Assembly (NCBI GenBank): GCA_020349865.1
Contig: CP070700.1
Location: 2,108,302 to 2,120,096 of the forward strand
Origin: Desulfobacteraceae bacterium
GTDB taxonomy: Bacteria; Desulfobacterota; DSM-4660; Desulfatiglandales; Desulfatiglandaceae
Reading direction: 5' to 3'
DNA: 11,795 nt
In this document: positions 1 to 6,208 of the stretch, one piece after another
Position numbering within the stretch: the stretch's first letter is position 1
How the letters are laid out: each line of letters opens with the position of its first letter
Notes under the pieces: model-generated
What the model saw: only the letters and a program-made list of their open reading frames with translations
Told to the model about the DNA's origin: nothing
The model's database searches: none
Made by a program: the position numbers and the translations under genes

Positions 1-617
1 CCGATAAATTCGGCCCGCTCCTCGTTATCTTTGATGCAGGCGATAGTGTTGCCATAGGGGGTCCGCAACAAGAACCATAAGACTCCAAGGGAAATGAGGA
101 CCATCATCAGCGTCACATAATAGACGTTGGAGGTGACCAACATATCCACATTGCCGACGAGGGGGAGGTGTATATTCGGCTTGTCGAAGCCGATCCCGTC
201 GTCTCCTCCGGTCAAACTTCTCCACTTGAGGGCAATTGAATATATCAACTGATTGAAGGCCAGAGTCAGCAGTGCAAAATAGGTCCCGCTCAACCGGACA
301 CAAAAGAACCCCACGATGGCAGCCATCACCCCCCCGCCCAACCCACCGATCAGGATGGCTAATGGAAGGGGCATTCCGGCAATGAATTGACACGCAAAAA
401 CTGTGAAGTACGCGCCTGTTCCGAAGTAAGCCGCATGCCCAAAGGAAAGGAGGCCCCCGTAGCCTAAGAGCAGGTTATAGCTAACTGCAAAGAGGCTAAA
501 GAAGGCAATTTCAATTGCGATGTTCAACTGCACTTCCGATAGAACAAAGGGAAGGATGATGAGCAGTATCAGGACGATCAGGGCAAAGATAGTATTTCGG
601 AATTGATGTTTCGTCAT
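1..617 (-). CDS. livM: LivM-like branched-chain amino acid ABC transporter permease (5' part, cut by window edge)
   Basis: This is an inner-membrane permease subunit of a HAAT (Liv) family ABC importer, which pairs with LivH to carry a substrate delivered by a periplasmic binding protein. The reading frame opens at the ATG at 617-615 and stays open for about 205 codons to position 1, so the C-terminus is missing. It starts MTKHQFRNTI, followed by a hydrophobic helix and the family's characteristic stretch around residues 44-67 (LLLGYGGLLSFGHAAYF). Several further membrane segments follow, then the LTGGDDGIG loop that is typical of LivM around residue 130. The start is supported by GGGGAGG five to six bases upstream, inside the last codons of livH. 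The ATG overlaps the livH stop by 4 bp (ATGA), which implies translational coupling. The livG, livF and binding-protein genes would be expected beyond the left edge. The true substrate need not be leucine, isoleucine or valine, because this family also carries amides, urea and aromatic acids. Confidence 0.93.
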   Translation of the reverse strand, partial: MTKHQFRNTIFALIVLILLIILPFVLSEVQLNIAIEIAFFSLFAVSYNLLLGYGGLLSFGHAAYFGTGAYFTVFACQFIAGMPLPLAILIGGLGGGVMAAIVGFFCVRLSGTYFALLTLAFNQLIYSIALKWRSLTGGDDGIGFDKPNIHLPLVGNVDMLVTSNVYYVTLMMVLISLGVLWFLLRTPYGNTIACIKDNEERAEFI

Positions 618-1474
618 GCCGCCTCCCCAAACAAACCTTGAGGTCTCAACACCAGAACAATAGCCATGAGTAAGAACTGAAAAACCAATGCCAATTGAGG
701 GATAAACATGATCCCAAAGGATTGGAGTTCGCCGATCATAAGCGCGGCCAGCAGTGCCCCCCAAACACTCCCAAAGCCTCCAATGACAATAACCACGAAC
801 GCGTCTATCAGGATTTCCAGACCCATGCCCGGATAGGTGGTCAAGAAAGGCGCGGCCACAACCCCCGCAAGCCCCGCAAGGGCGGAACCGATGCAGAAAA
901 CCCCCAAGAACACCGCCTGCACATTAGTTCCCAGGATATCCACCATCTCATTATCAAAGACTGCGGCCCGGACCGTAATCCCGATACGGGTCTTTTGCAT
1001 GATGAAGGCAAGTATGAATAACACAATTGCTGAGACAAGGAGGATGAAGAGCCGATAAATGGGATATGCGGCGCCCGCAAAGGGGATGGAACCTAACAAT
1101 ACAGCTGGGGGTTGCACGCTTAGAGGGTATGTGCCCCAAGTCCACTTTACGACTTCGGCCAAGATGTAGAAGATGCCGAAGGTGAGCATGAGTTCAGGGG
1201 CGTGCCCGAAGGCATGAACCTTTCTCAACAGTACCCGCTGTACAAAGGCGCCGATGAGACCAACGCCAATGGGAACCAGAATCAGGCAGATCCAGAAATT
1301 CCCTGTCCACGCGACCAGGGTATAGGCAAAATAAGCGCCTACCATGTAGAAGGCTGCGTGAGCGATATTCAGGACACCCATCATCCCGAATACTAATGTG
1401 AGCCCGGAGGTCACAAGGAAGAGAAGCATGCCGTAGACAAGCCCGTGCATCCCCTGAATCAAATAAGCATCCAT
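614..1474 (-). CDS. livH: LivH-like branched-chain amino acid ABC transporter permease
   Basis: This is a complete 286-residue integral membrane permease of the HAAT/Liv ABC importer family, the usual length for LivH. The N-terminus has the family signature TSGLTLVFGMMGVLNIAHAA (about residues 22-41), followed by about eight hydrophobic segments. The conserved cytoplasmic loop with GLAGVVAAPF (about residues 202-211) is thought to contact the ATPase subunits. The C-terminus ends LVLRPQGLFGEAA, which is typical. AGGAG lies five bases before the ATG. The stop overlaps the livM start by 4 bp, so the two are one operon. A regulator of the XRE-cupin type lies upstream on the same strand, with 247 bp between. 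The first 78 residues closely match the N-terminus of the chimeric gene at 6209-7063, so the window contains two paralogous LivH sequences. The transported compound cannot be told from the sequence. Confidence 0.95.
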   Translation of the reverse strand: MDAYLIQGMHGLVYGMLLFLVTSGLTLVFGMMGVLNIAHAAFYMVGAYFAYTLVAWTGNFWICLILVPIGVGLIGAFVQRVLLRKVHAFGHAPELMLTFGIFYILAEVVKWTWGTYPLSVQPPAVLLGSIPFAGAAYPIYRLFILLVSAIVLFILAFIMQKTRIGITVRAAVFDNEMVDILGTNVQAVFLGVFCIGSALAGLAGVVAAPFLTTYPGMGLEILIDAFVVIVIGGFGSVWGALLAALMIGELQSFGIMFIPQLALVFQFLLMAIVLVLRPQGLFGEAA

Positions 1475-1503
1475 TTGCTCTCCTGTTTGAAGAATGTTCC
1501 TGT

Positions 1504-1612
1504 TTAAGAATCGACTCTTTTCAACTCACTTAAACCGAGGATCTTTCTGGCTTCCGTCAGCAGGGATTCTGCGACTTCGGGGAAGGTTTCCTGATCAATA
1601 CTCGGGTATTAG
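1504..1612 (-). pseudogene. possible 3' remnant of a second BKACE (DUF849) gene
   Basis: The gap between the regulator and livH contains a short minus-strand frame that ends at a TAA (1506-1504) and reads ...TEARKILGLSELKRVDS. It resembles the C-terminus of the intact BKACE at 4558-5478 (PAEARKILDLKGIEKVNY). The DNA of the two copies shares a 14-base identical stretch (ATCTTTCTGGCTTC on the plus strand). Upstream, an in-frame TAA at about 1613-1615 closes the frame, and no start or catalytic motifs remain. The simplest reading is the tail of a deleted paralogue. The match is short, so a chance resemblance is possible. Confidence 0.4.
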
Positions 1613-1721
1613 GTTCCTCCTCGGCTGACATGAATACGAAAGGTAGCCATTGGCTCAGGGGTTTCCTTTGTCGGTTGTGGTTGCAGACGGCAAGACCCCT
1701 TAGTTCTTGAGCGTCTGAGGT

Positions 1722-2279
1722 TCAGGGACCCATAATGACCATGAGGACTTTGGCCTCACGGCCACCTAAGGCAAAACCGCGGTGACGGATACCTGAATCA
1801 AAATATATGCAATCTCCTTCTTCCAGGAGGTACTCATTTTCTCCGTGCAGGAATCTCATGGTGCCTTGGAGAACGAACAACAACTCTTCCCCCTGATGTT
1901 GAAACATCGGACTCTCTTCAATCTCGGGCGGGATAGTGAGAATATAGGGTTCCATTTTCTTATCCGGATATTTATGCGCTAAAGTTTCAAAGGAATACCC
2001 GAACGTTATGCCGTTGCGCGCCATCTGCTGCCGCTCGTTTTGTTTGACCAGTGAAAGGCTCGTCGGCTCGTGACCTTCGCCGAAAAGCTCTGACATGTTG
2101 ACGTCCATGGCCCTTGCGATATTGAGGAGGGTGGATACAGGGGGGGCTTTTTCAGAATTCTCAACCTTGGAAAGGTAACCTTTGGTAAAGCCGGTTTTCC
2201 CGGCCAGATCTTCCAGTGTCAGTTCTTTCAGCTTCCTGATCATTCGGATATTCTTTCCGATTTCATGTTCGGGTAACAT
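1722..2279 (-). CDS. XRE-family transcriptional regulator with C-terminal cupin domain
   Basis: This is a DNA-binding regulator of 185 residues with a helix-turn-helix joined to a small-molecule-sensing cupin barrel, an architecture common in regulators of catabolic genes. The HTH_3/XRE domain covers about residues 7-62, with the recognition region TGFTKGYLSKVENS. The cupin domain covers about residues 105-183 and includes FQHQGEELLFVLQGTM and the second motif EEGDCIYFDSGIRHRG. The cupin histidines and glutamates could bind a metal or a ligand. A longer frame opens at 2321, but the start at 2279 is preferred: AGGAG lies six bases upstream, and the N-terminus then aligns with the paralogue at 8623-9183 (MLPEHEIG against MIREDQIG). 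A well-formed promoter with a nearby inverted repeat lies upstream, consistent with autoregulation. It probably controls livHM and perhaps other genes of the island. That target assignment is inference. Confidence 0.93.
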   Translation of the reverse strand: MLPEHEIGKNIRMIRKLKELTLEDLAGKTGFTKGYLSKVENSEKAPPVSTLLNIARAMDVNMSELFGEGHEPTSLSLVKQNERQQMARNGITFGYSFETLAHKYPDKKMEPYILTIPPEIEESPMFQHQGEELLFVLQGTMRFLHGENEYLLEEGDCIYFDSGIRHRGFALGGREAKVLMVIMGP

Positions 2280-2408
2280 GACCGACTCCTGTTCAGCCGA
2301 AGATCCGCCGGGTTGAAACAAACGTGACCAGGAAAAGATGATTATGAAACAATCACCTATATGTTTTTACTAAACGGATTTATAAGATATATTTTTAGTG
2401 ATGAATTT

Positions 2409-2437
2409 TATGAAACTTTATATTGCTAAGTTTCCTA
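2409..2437. promoter_or_regulatory. inverted repeat, candidate operator of the XRE-cupin regulator
   Basis: The arms TATGAAACTT (2409-2418) and AAGTTTCCTA (2428-2437) pair at nine of ten positions around a 9-bp spacer. The repeat begins 10 bp downstream of the -10 box of the regulator promoter, so a bound dimer would sit over the transcription start and early transcribed region. The core AACTTTATA (2414-2422) also occurs at 8426-8434, in front of the dehydrogenase gene. An RNA hairpin in the leader is an alternative. Confidence 0.45.
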
Positions 2438-2447
2438 TTAAGAAATT

Positions 2448-2476
2448 CTATTAGACGATCGTCAGAAGGTTGTCAA
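2448..2476 (-). promoter_or_regulatory. sigma70-type promoter of the regulator at 1722-2279
   Basis: On the minus strand, TTGACA (2476-2471) is followed by a 17-bp spacer and TAATAG (2453-2448). The -35 box is perfect and the -10 box is good. It sits about 170 bp upstream of the ATG, leaving a long AT-rich leader. Confidence 0.6.
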
Positions 2477-2821
2477 GGAAAATTTTCTGCCGTGACCTGA
2501 TGTTCGGGAAAGGCATCTGGGCCTCTTGTGCAGTTTTCAGCGAGTGAGCTCGCGAGACTGTTGGAAACAACGTCGAAGAAGATGTTTAAGACGAAATCCG
2601 TGGTGGACCGACCGTTGTTGAAATTGGGATTGCTACAGTCTTCTGGGAGCACGGGTGGCGCGTGGTAGACCGAAGGTTTGACCCCCCAAAAGGCATTGCA
2701 CAGCATATATCGGTAGTCCTCCATTTGATAGAAGGTAGGCATGGAGAGCAAGTTGTTCGTTTGAGGTCAGTTCAAAAGGCAAGTATTGCGAAACAATCAT
2801 GGCTCTATTGAAAAATGCCAT
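2477..2821 (-). pseudogene. decayed coding remnant, family not identified
   Basis: Two overlapping minus-strand frames look like pieces of one broken gene. The upstream piece (from the ATG at 2821) reads MAFFNRAMIVSQYLPFELTS. The other, from about 2750 down to the TGA at 2473, includes MEDYRYMLCNAFWGVKPSVY and NNGRSTTDFVLNIFFDVVSN, with many codons ending in C or G like the real genes nearby. Joining them needs a frameshift near 2745. Neither piece has a convincing ribosome binding site. The second piece has a faint feel of the C-terminal region of hydantoinase B/oxoprolinase proteins, but this is too weak to name. The -35 box of the regulator promoter overlaps its 3' end, as expected if the gene is dead. 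Confidence 0.35.
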
Positions 2822-2849
2822 GACATGTTTTTACCCATACTTGACTTGA

Positions 2850-2999
2850 CGGAACTTGTTGCTACCGTTTCTTGGAGTGTTCTATCTCCTCAAAAAGAAA
2901 TTTTGCTGGAGCAACTGGCACCTCATTTGGTTCATCCCGATGTGGCTTGTGGGAATAACCATCACCTATTTTCTTTTGTACTTCTGTCAATGGGGATGA
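2850..2999 (+). pseudogene. small two-helix membrane protein frame, probably a remnant
   Basis: The frame is open between TGA stops at 2847 and 2997 and encodes 49 residues that look like a membrane hairpin. A first hydrophobic segment (LLLPFLGVFYLL) is followed by a basic KKK turn, then a Trp-rich second segment (WHLIWFIPMWLVGITITYFL). Third codon positions favour G and C, unlike the alternative frame that spans 2786-3040. Upstream of the TGA the same frame reads back through an ATG at 2820, so one in-frame TGA may have split a slightly longer gene. No good start codon or ribosome binding site lies downstream of that TGA. It could be a small subunit of a secondary transporter; no family was recognised. 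Confidence 0.35.
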
Positions 3000-3070
3000 A
3001 AAGCGTACCAAAAAAGGGAAAACAAAAGTATACCCCTTAGAGGTTCATAGAGCCTCCGGCCTTTCCATGT

Positions 3071-3104
3071 GGATAGGTGAAAGCCGAGAGGCCTTCACCT
3101 ATCC
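3071..3104 (-). terminator. stem-loop downstream of the propeller gene
   Basis: The arms GGATAGGTGAA (3071-3081) and TTCACCTATCC (3094-3104) pair perfectly. The stem extends inward by GCC/GGC after one mismatch and closes on a GAGA tetraloop. It lies 13 bp beyond the stop of the 3117-4148 gene. There is no U-run directly after it on the minus strand, so it may be a processing or stabilising hairpin rather than a classic rho-independent terminator. Confidence 0.6.
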
Positions 3105-3116
3105 CGATTGCTAATG

Positions 3117-4148
3117 CTATTTTTTAGAAAAGTTCTCAATAGCAACTACGGCCTTGTTCTTTTGTTCGTCGGGCAGTCCAAAAGCCAGATTCGCAGTGTA
3201 AAGCACACCATCCCTGATTACAATACTGGTGGGACCTTGCAGCGGGTCGCCTATACCGATTACCTTCCTCGGTGTCATGCCAAGCCATCCGATCGTATTC
3301 GGCGGAAGGACGATGATCTGGCTAATGCTGACACTGGACTCGGCCGCATAGATGTAGCCCTCATCGTCTATCTCCATCCCATCGAAATACGTGTGCCCCC
3401 GTGAAATAAGTTCCGCTTTACCCGCAGTGCCGTCCTCTTTGATAGAAATTTTAACAATGCGCCCATCCATGGTCGTGGTGGCGACATAAATATTCTTATT
3501 CTGTTTATCAATAACAATCGGATTCGCACCCATCGGCAGCGATGGTTCCGACCAGTTAATCAATGGGTCATCCGACCACATGCTCACCTTTTTGCCGTCC
3601 GGCGAAATCTTCCAGACACAGGAATAGGTCAAGTCAGTAAGGTAAATATTTCCGTCTTTGTCCAAAGCAACGTCATCCGGGAAGCAAAAGGGCCAGCCGT
3701 CAGCTCTCGTCGCCACGGCTGTGACCTCGCGTGTCTTTGAATCGATCTTGTAAACTCCGCTCTTTTTGACATTGACGTCGCCGCAGGCCGGATGATGGGG
3801 ATCCATAAGATCTGCTCCCAGAGAGATGTACTTGGAAAATTCTACATAGGCAACGAAAATATTGTCATCTTTGTCTACCTCCATTCCAAAGATTTCTCCC
3901 TTACCGACATCTTCCTTAGATGGGACCCATGCCACGTGTTCGTAAGAACCATCACCCTTTATTAGAACAACCTCATCTAGAGCAGGCATGGATGCATAAA
4001 GGTTTCCCTTTGAGTCAAGACAGAGTCCCTCCGGAGCTCCCGGCAGCTTGGAATAAACCTTCATGGTGGATTCCCCTCCAAAGGCAAAAGCCGGTGCAAG
4101 AAGTAAGATAATAGCCAGTCCGATTAATGTCACATGCTGTTTCTTCAT
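3117..4148 (-). CDS. secreted SMP-30/gluconolactonase-like beta-propeller protein
   Basis: This is a 343-residue exported protein. The N-terminus has lysines, a hydrophobic core (LIGLAIILLLAPAFAF) and a likely signal-peptidase site near residue 24, so it should act in the periplasm. The mature part is built of repeated propeller blades with the pattern hydrophobic-D-x-x-G-N-I-Y: GLCLDSKGNLYAS (about 41), GMEVDKDDNIFVA (about 88), DVALDKDGNIYLTD (about 158), IVIDKQNKNIYVA (about 211) and GMEIDDEGYIYAAE (about 255). These repeats are typical of the SMP-30/gluconolactonase/strictosidine synthase-like superfamily. Members include lactonases and other hydrolases that often use a bound divalent metal, but the reaction here cannot be assigned. 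AAGGAG lies seven bases before the ATG, which supports the start. The gene stands 409 bp downstream of the BKACE gene with its own AT-rich leader, and a hairpin follows. It may process a lactone or ester substrate before uptake; that is inference. Confidence 0.8.
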   Translation of the reverse strand: MKKQHVTLIGLAIILLLAPAFAFGGESTMKVYSKLPGAPEGLCLDSKGNLYASMPALDEVVLIKGDGSYEHVAWVPSKEDVGKGEIFGMEVDKDDNIFVAYVEFSKYISLGADLMDPHHPACGDVNVKKSGVYKIDSKTREVTAVATRADGWPFCFPDDVALDKDGNIYLTDLTYSCVWKISPDGKKVSMWSDDPLINWSEPSLPMGANPIVIDKQNKNIYVATTTMDGRIVKISIKEDGTAGKAELISRGHTYFDGMEIDDEGYIYAAESSVSISQIIVLPPNTIGWLGMTPRKVIGIGDPLQGPTSIVIRDGVLYTANLAFGLPDEQKNKAVVAIENFSKK

Positions 4149-4557
4149 TGCTTTTCTCCTTTCTAATAATTAATTTGGTTTATGGCGCTCCTTGATGAGA
4201 TGATTTTTCATCTTGTTGAAGAATAATACCGTTTATGAAATATACAACATTAGAGTAAATAAGTAGAAAAACATCATTCCGTTTTCAACAAGTACAGGCA
4301 TCCATTTTGAAAAGGTGCCTACCCACGAATAAAATTGCGCGTTTGCTAAGATGTTTTGTCATTTTCAGGTGTCCAATTCAAAAGACAATGCCGCGGTTAA
4401 ATCGGCTACGCTTTTCACTTGGTAAAGGCTTCACAAGGTAGATAACCCCCCGAACCGTGTCACTGGCCTCAGGAAAAAAAAACATTGAAGCAGTGGATCT
4501 TAGGTTGGTTGAGGATCAATCTCCGGCGCACCCGTGTGGCAACCTGTCCGATGGTGC
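4149..4557. promoter_or_regulatory. intergenic region with inverted repeats and probable promoter of the propeller gene
   Basis: No gene is seen here. A perfect 9-bp inverted repeat, CTTGTTGAA (4212-4220) and TTCAACAAG (4284-4292), flanks an AT-rich stretch. On the minus strand the right arm overlaps a possible promoter (TTGAAA, 17 bp, TACTTA) at about 4287-4259. A small hairpin, AGATGA-TTTT-TCATCT, lies at about 4197-4212. The motif TTATGAAA (4233-4240) recurs at 2342, 2408 and 9287, always upstream of genes of this island. Positions 4300-4557 show nothing I can name. Confidence 0.35.
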
Positions 4558-5478
4558 CTAATAATTCACCTTTTCAATTCCTTTCAGATCCAAAATCTTT
4601 CTGGCTTCAGCCGGTGTTGCCGGCTCTATACCAAATTCCTTTGCAATTCGGATGATCTTTTCCACCTGTTCGGCACTGCTTTTTGCCAGCACGTCTTTTT
4701 CCAGATAGAGGTTATCCTCCAAACCGACCCGTGCGTGACCTCCTAACAGAAGAGATGTCGTGCATAGGGGAAACTGAGTCTTCCCCGCTGCACATACAGA
4801 AAACTCAAAATTACCGATCTGCTTTTTCGCAGTGTCCAATAAAAAAACAAGATTTTCCACGGTGGCTGGGATACCTCCCAGAATTCCCAAAACGAATTGA
4901 AGATAAACAGGTTTCTTAACGACTCCATTATTTATTAAGAAGGCCAGGTTATTGATCATCCCTGTGTCATAGATCTCGAACTCCGGTTTTGCCCCGTTAG
5001 CGTAAATGATCTCAACATATTGGCGCATCGTCTTGAATGTGTTAGGAAAGATAAAATCGTCCGTACCTTCCAGATATGCCTTTTCCCAATCATATTTCCA
5101 CTCTTTAATGCCGTCAACAATATGGAATAGGGCAAAATTCAAGGATCCCGCATTCAACGTTGTGAGTTCAGGCTTTAGACTAGAGGCCACCCTGACTCGA
5201 TTCTCTACCGGCTCACCCAGCTTACCGCCCGTAGTAAAACAAAGAATGATATCACATTGTTTCTTTACTTCAATTGCGATTTCCCTGAATATGTCTTGAT
5301 CCGCATTAGGCAAACCAGTTTCAGGATCCCTCACATGAACATGTGCCACAGCCGCCCCTGCCTTATGGACGGCCACTGCCTCGCTAATAAGCTGCTCAGG
5401 CGTTATTGGAAGATAAGGCGACATGCTCGGCGTGTGTATAGAGCCGGTCAGGGCCGCAGTTATGATTCTCTTACTCAT
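4558..5478 (-). CDS. beta-keto acid cleavage enzyme (BKACE, DUF849 family)
   Basis: This is a 306-residue cytoplasmic zinc enzyme of the family that includes 3-keto-5-aminohexanoate cleavage enzyme (Kce). These enzymes condense a beta-keto acid with acetyl-CoA and release acetoacetate plus a new acyl-CoA. The zinc-binding HVHVRD motif gives H46 and H48, the same numbers as in Kce. The late motif GGHARVGLEDN gives R250, E254 and D255, matching Kce R226, E230 and D231. A TTGG loop follows beta-strand residues near 82. Kce has an acidic residue near position 14 that contacts the substrate amine; here the segment reads TGSIHT, so the substrate probably differs. A longer frame can start at a GTG five codons upstream, but the ATG at 5478 has GGAGG seven to eight bases upstream. 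A broken epimerase gene ends 27 bp upstream, so the two were probably one operon. Substrate unknown. Confidence 0.93.
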   Translation of the reverse strand: MSKRIITAALTGSIHTPSMSPYLPITPEQLISEAVAVHKAGAAVAHVHVRDPETGLPNADQDIFREIAIEVKKQCDIILCFTTGGKLGEPVENRVRVASSLKPELTTLNAGSLNFALFHIVDGIKEWKYDWEKAYLEGTDDFIFPNTFKTMRQYVEIIYANGAKPEFEIYDTGMINNLAFLINNGVVKKPVYLQFVLGILGGIPATVENLVFLLDTAKKQIGNFEFSVCAAGKTQFPLCTTSLLLGGHARVGLEDNLYLEKDVLAKSSAEQVEKIIRIAKEFGIEPATPAEARKILDLKGIEKVNY

Positions 5479-5505
5479 TTTTGTTACCTCCACCTACAAC
5501 GTCCT

Positions 5506-6011
5506 TCATGACAGGTACCATGACCTGTTTTCATTAAATTCTTTGATAAAATCATCTACCATATCCTCGAGCGAATACGCAGGTTTCCAGCCCCATTCGG
5601 ATTGAGCTCGGCTGTCTTCGATGTTGAGCCGCCCAATCTCTTTCAAGAGCTCAGTGATTTCAGGGGCCAGATTAAAAGTCAGCCGGGCTCCAGGTATTCT
5701 TAAGTGAAAGGCGTTCGCCGCATCTTTGAAATATACCGCTGGCCATCTCGTCTCCGGTTTACACCGAAGTTCATACGGGTGCTCTTTTAATGGCTCTTCA
5801 ATTTACCAGGAGCTATAAATCGACATATGAGCCGTTTTGGCTCCTGGGCCAACGACCGCGAAGGCAACCGCACTCTTCGAAAATCAAGACCGAATTTCTT
5901 CGCGTAAAAGCGTCCCAAAAGCCCGCCGGATACCTTGGTCACACCGTACATGGATGAAGGCCGTTGAATAGTTCGATCATCGATGACATCTGTAGGGAGG
6001 CCCTTACCCTT
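5506..6011 (-). pseudogene. broken NAD-dependent epimerase / L-threonine dehydrogenase-like SDR gene
   Basis: This is the C-terminal half of an extended short-chain dehydrogenase of the NAD-dependent epimerase family, closest in feel to the SDR-type L-threonine 3-dehydrogenases. The first fragment has DVIDDRTIQRPSSMYGVTK with the catalytic YxxxK and continues to FYAKKFGLDFR. A one-base shift near 5857-5862 moves the frame to AVVGPGAKTAHMSIYSSW. A TAA then interrupts at 5805-5803, followed by IEEPLKEHPYELRCKPETRW and FKDAANAFHL. At about 5700 some 25-30 residues appear to be missing before RIPGARLTFN. The tail (SEWGWKPAYSLEDMVDDFI) ends at a TGA (5508-5506). The Rossmann NAD-binding N-terminus is absent; upstream of about 6011 the frame is stopped. 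At least three independent lesions make a sequencing error unlikely. It lies 27 bp ahead of the BKACE gene. Confidence 0.85.
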
Positions 6012-6115
6012 AAGTGATCAAGATCGTCATGCAATAAGCCTTTGACCCCCAAAAACATCACTGTCGTGGTTGTTTGATTAAACTTCTTCTATCCAACGGG
6101 GCAAAATGAGCATTA

Positions 6116-6148
6116 GGCATCCCTGGGAAGGTAACACCCAGGGGTGCC
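6116..6148 (-). terminator. strong stem-loop downstream of the permease/binding-protein chimera
   Basis: The arms GGCATCCCTGGG (6116-6127) and CCCAGGGGTGCC (6137-6148) pair at eleven positions plus one G-T around a 9-base loop. On the minus strand a short T-run (TTTT) follows about 12 bases later. It lies 60 bp after the stop at 6209 and probably ends the dehydrogenase-chimera transcript. Confidence 0.65.
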
Positions 6149-6208
6149 TCATTGTCTCAGCTTAAGGTCAGCAGATTTAGGCCTGGCTCGAGGTTTTGCC
6201 CTTTTCTG

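Noticed and set aside
25..393. A 122-codon minus-strand open frame
   Set aside because: It is an out-of-frame shadow of livM, whose true frame runs off the window edge and has clear membrane segments.
2473..2751. Naming the remnant a hydantoinase B/oxoprolinase fragment
   Set aside because: Only a vague similarity of a C-terminal segment; no catalytic or signature motif supports it.
2847..2849. In-frame TGA read as selenocysteine
   Set aside because: No selenoprotein family resemblance and no bacterial SECIS-like hairpin directly after the codon were seen; gene decay is simpler.
2786..3040. An 84-codon plus-strand frame over the same stretch as the two-helix protein
   Set aside because: Composition is less protein-like and its third codon positions look random compared with the frame at 2850-2999.
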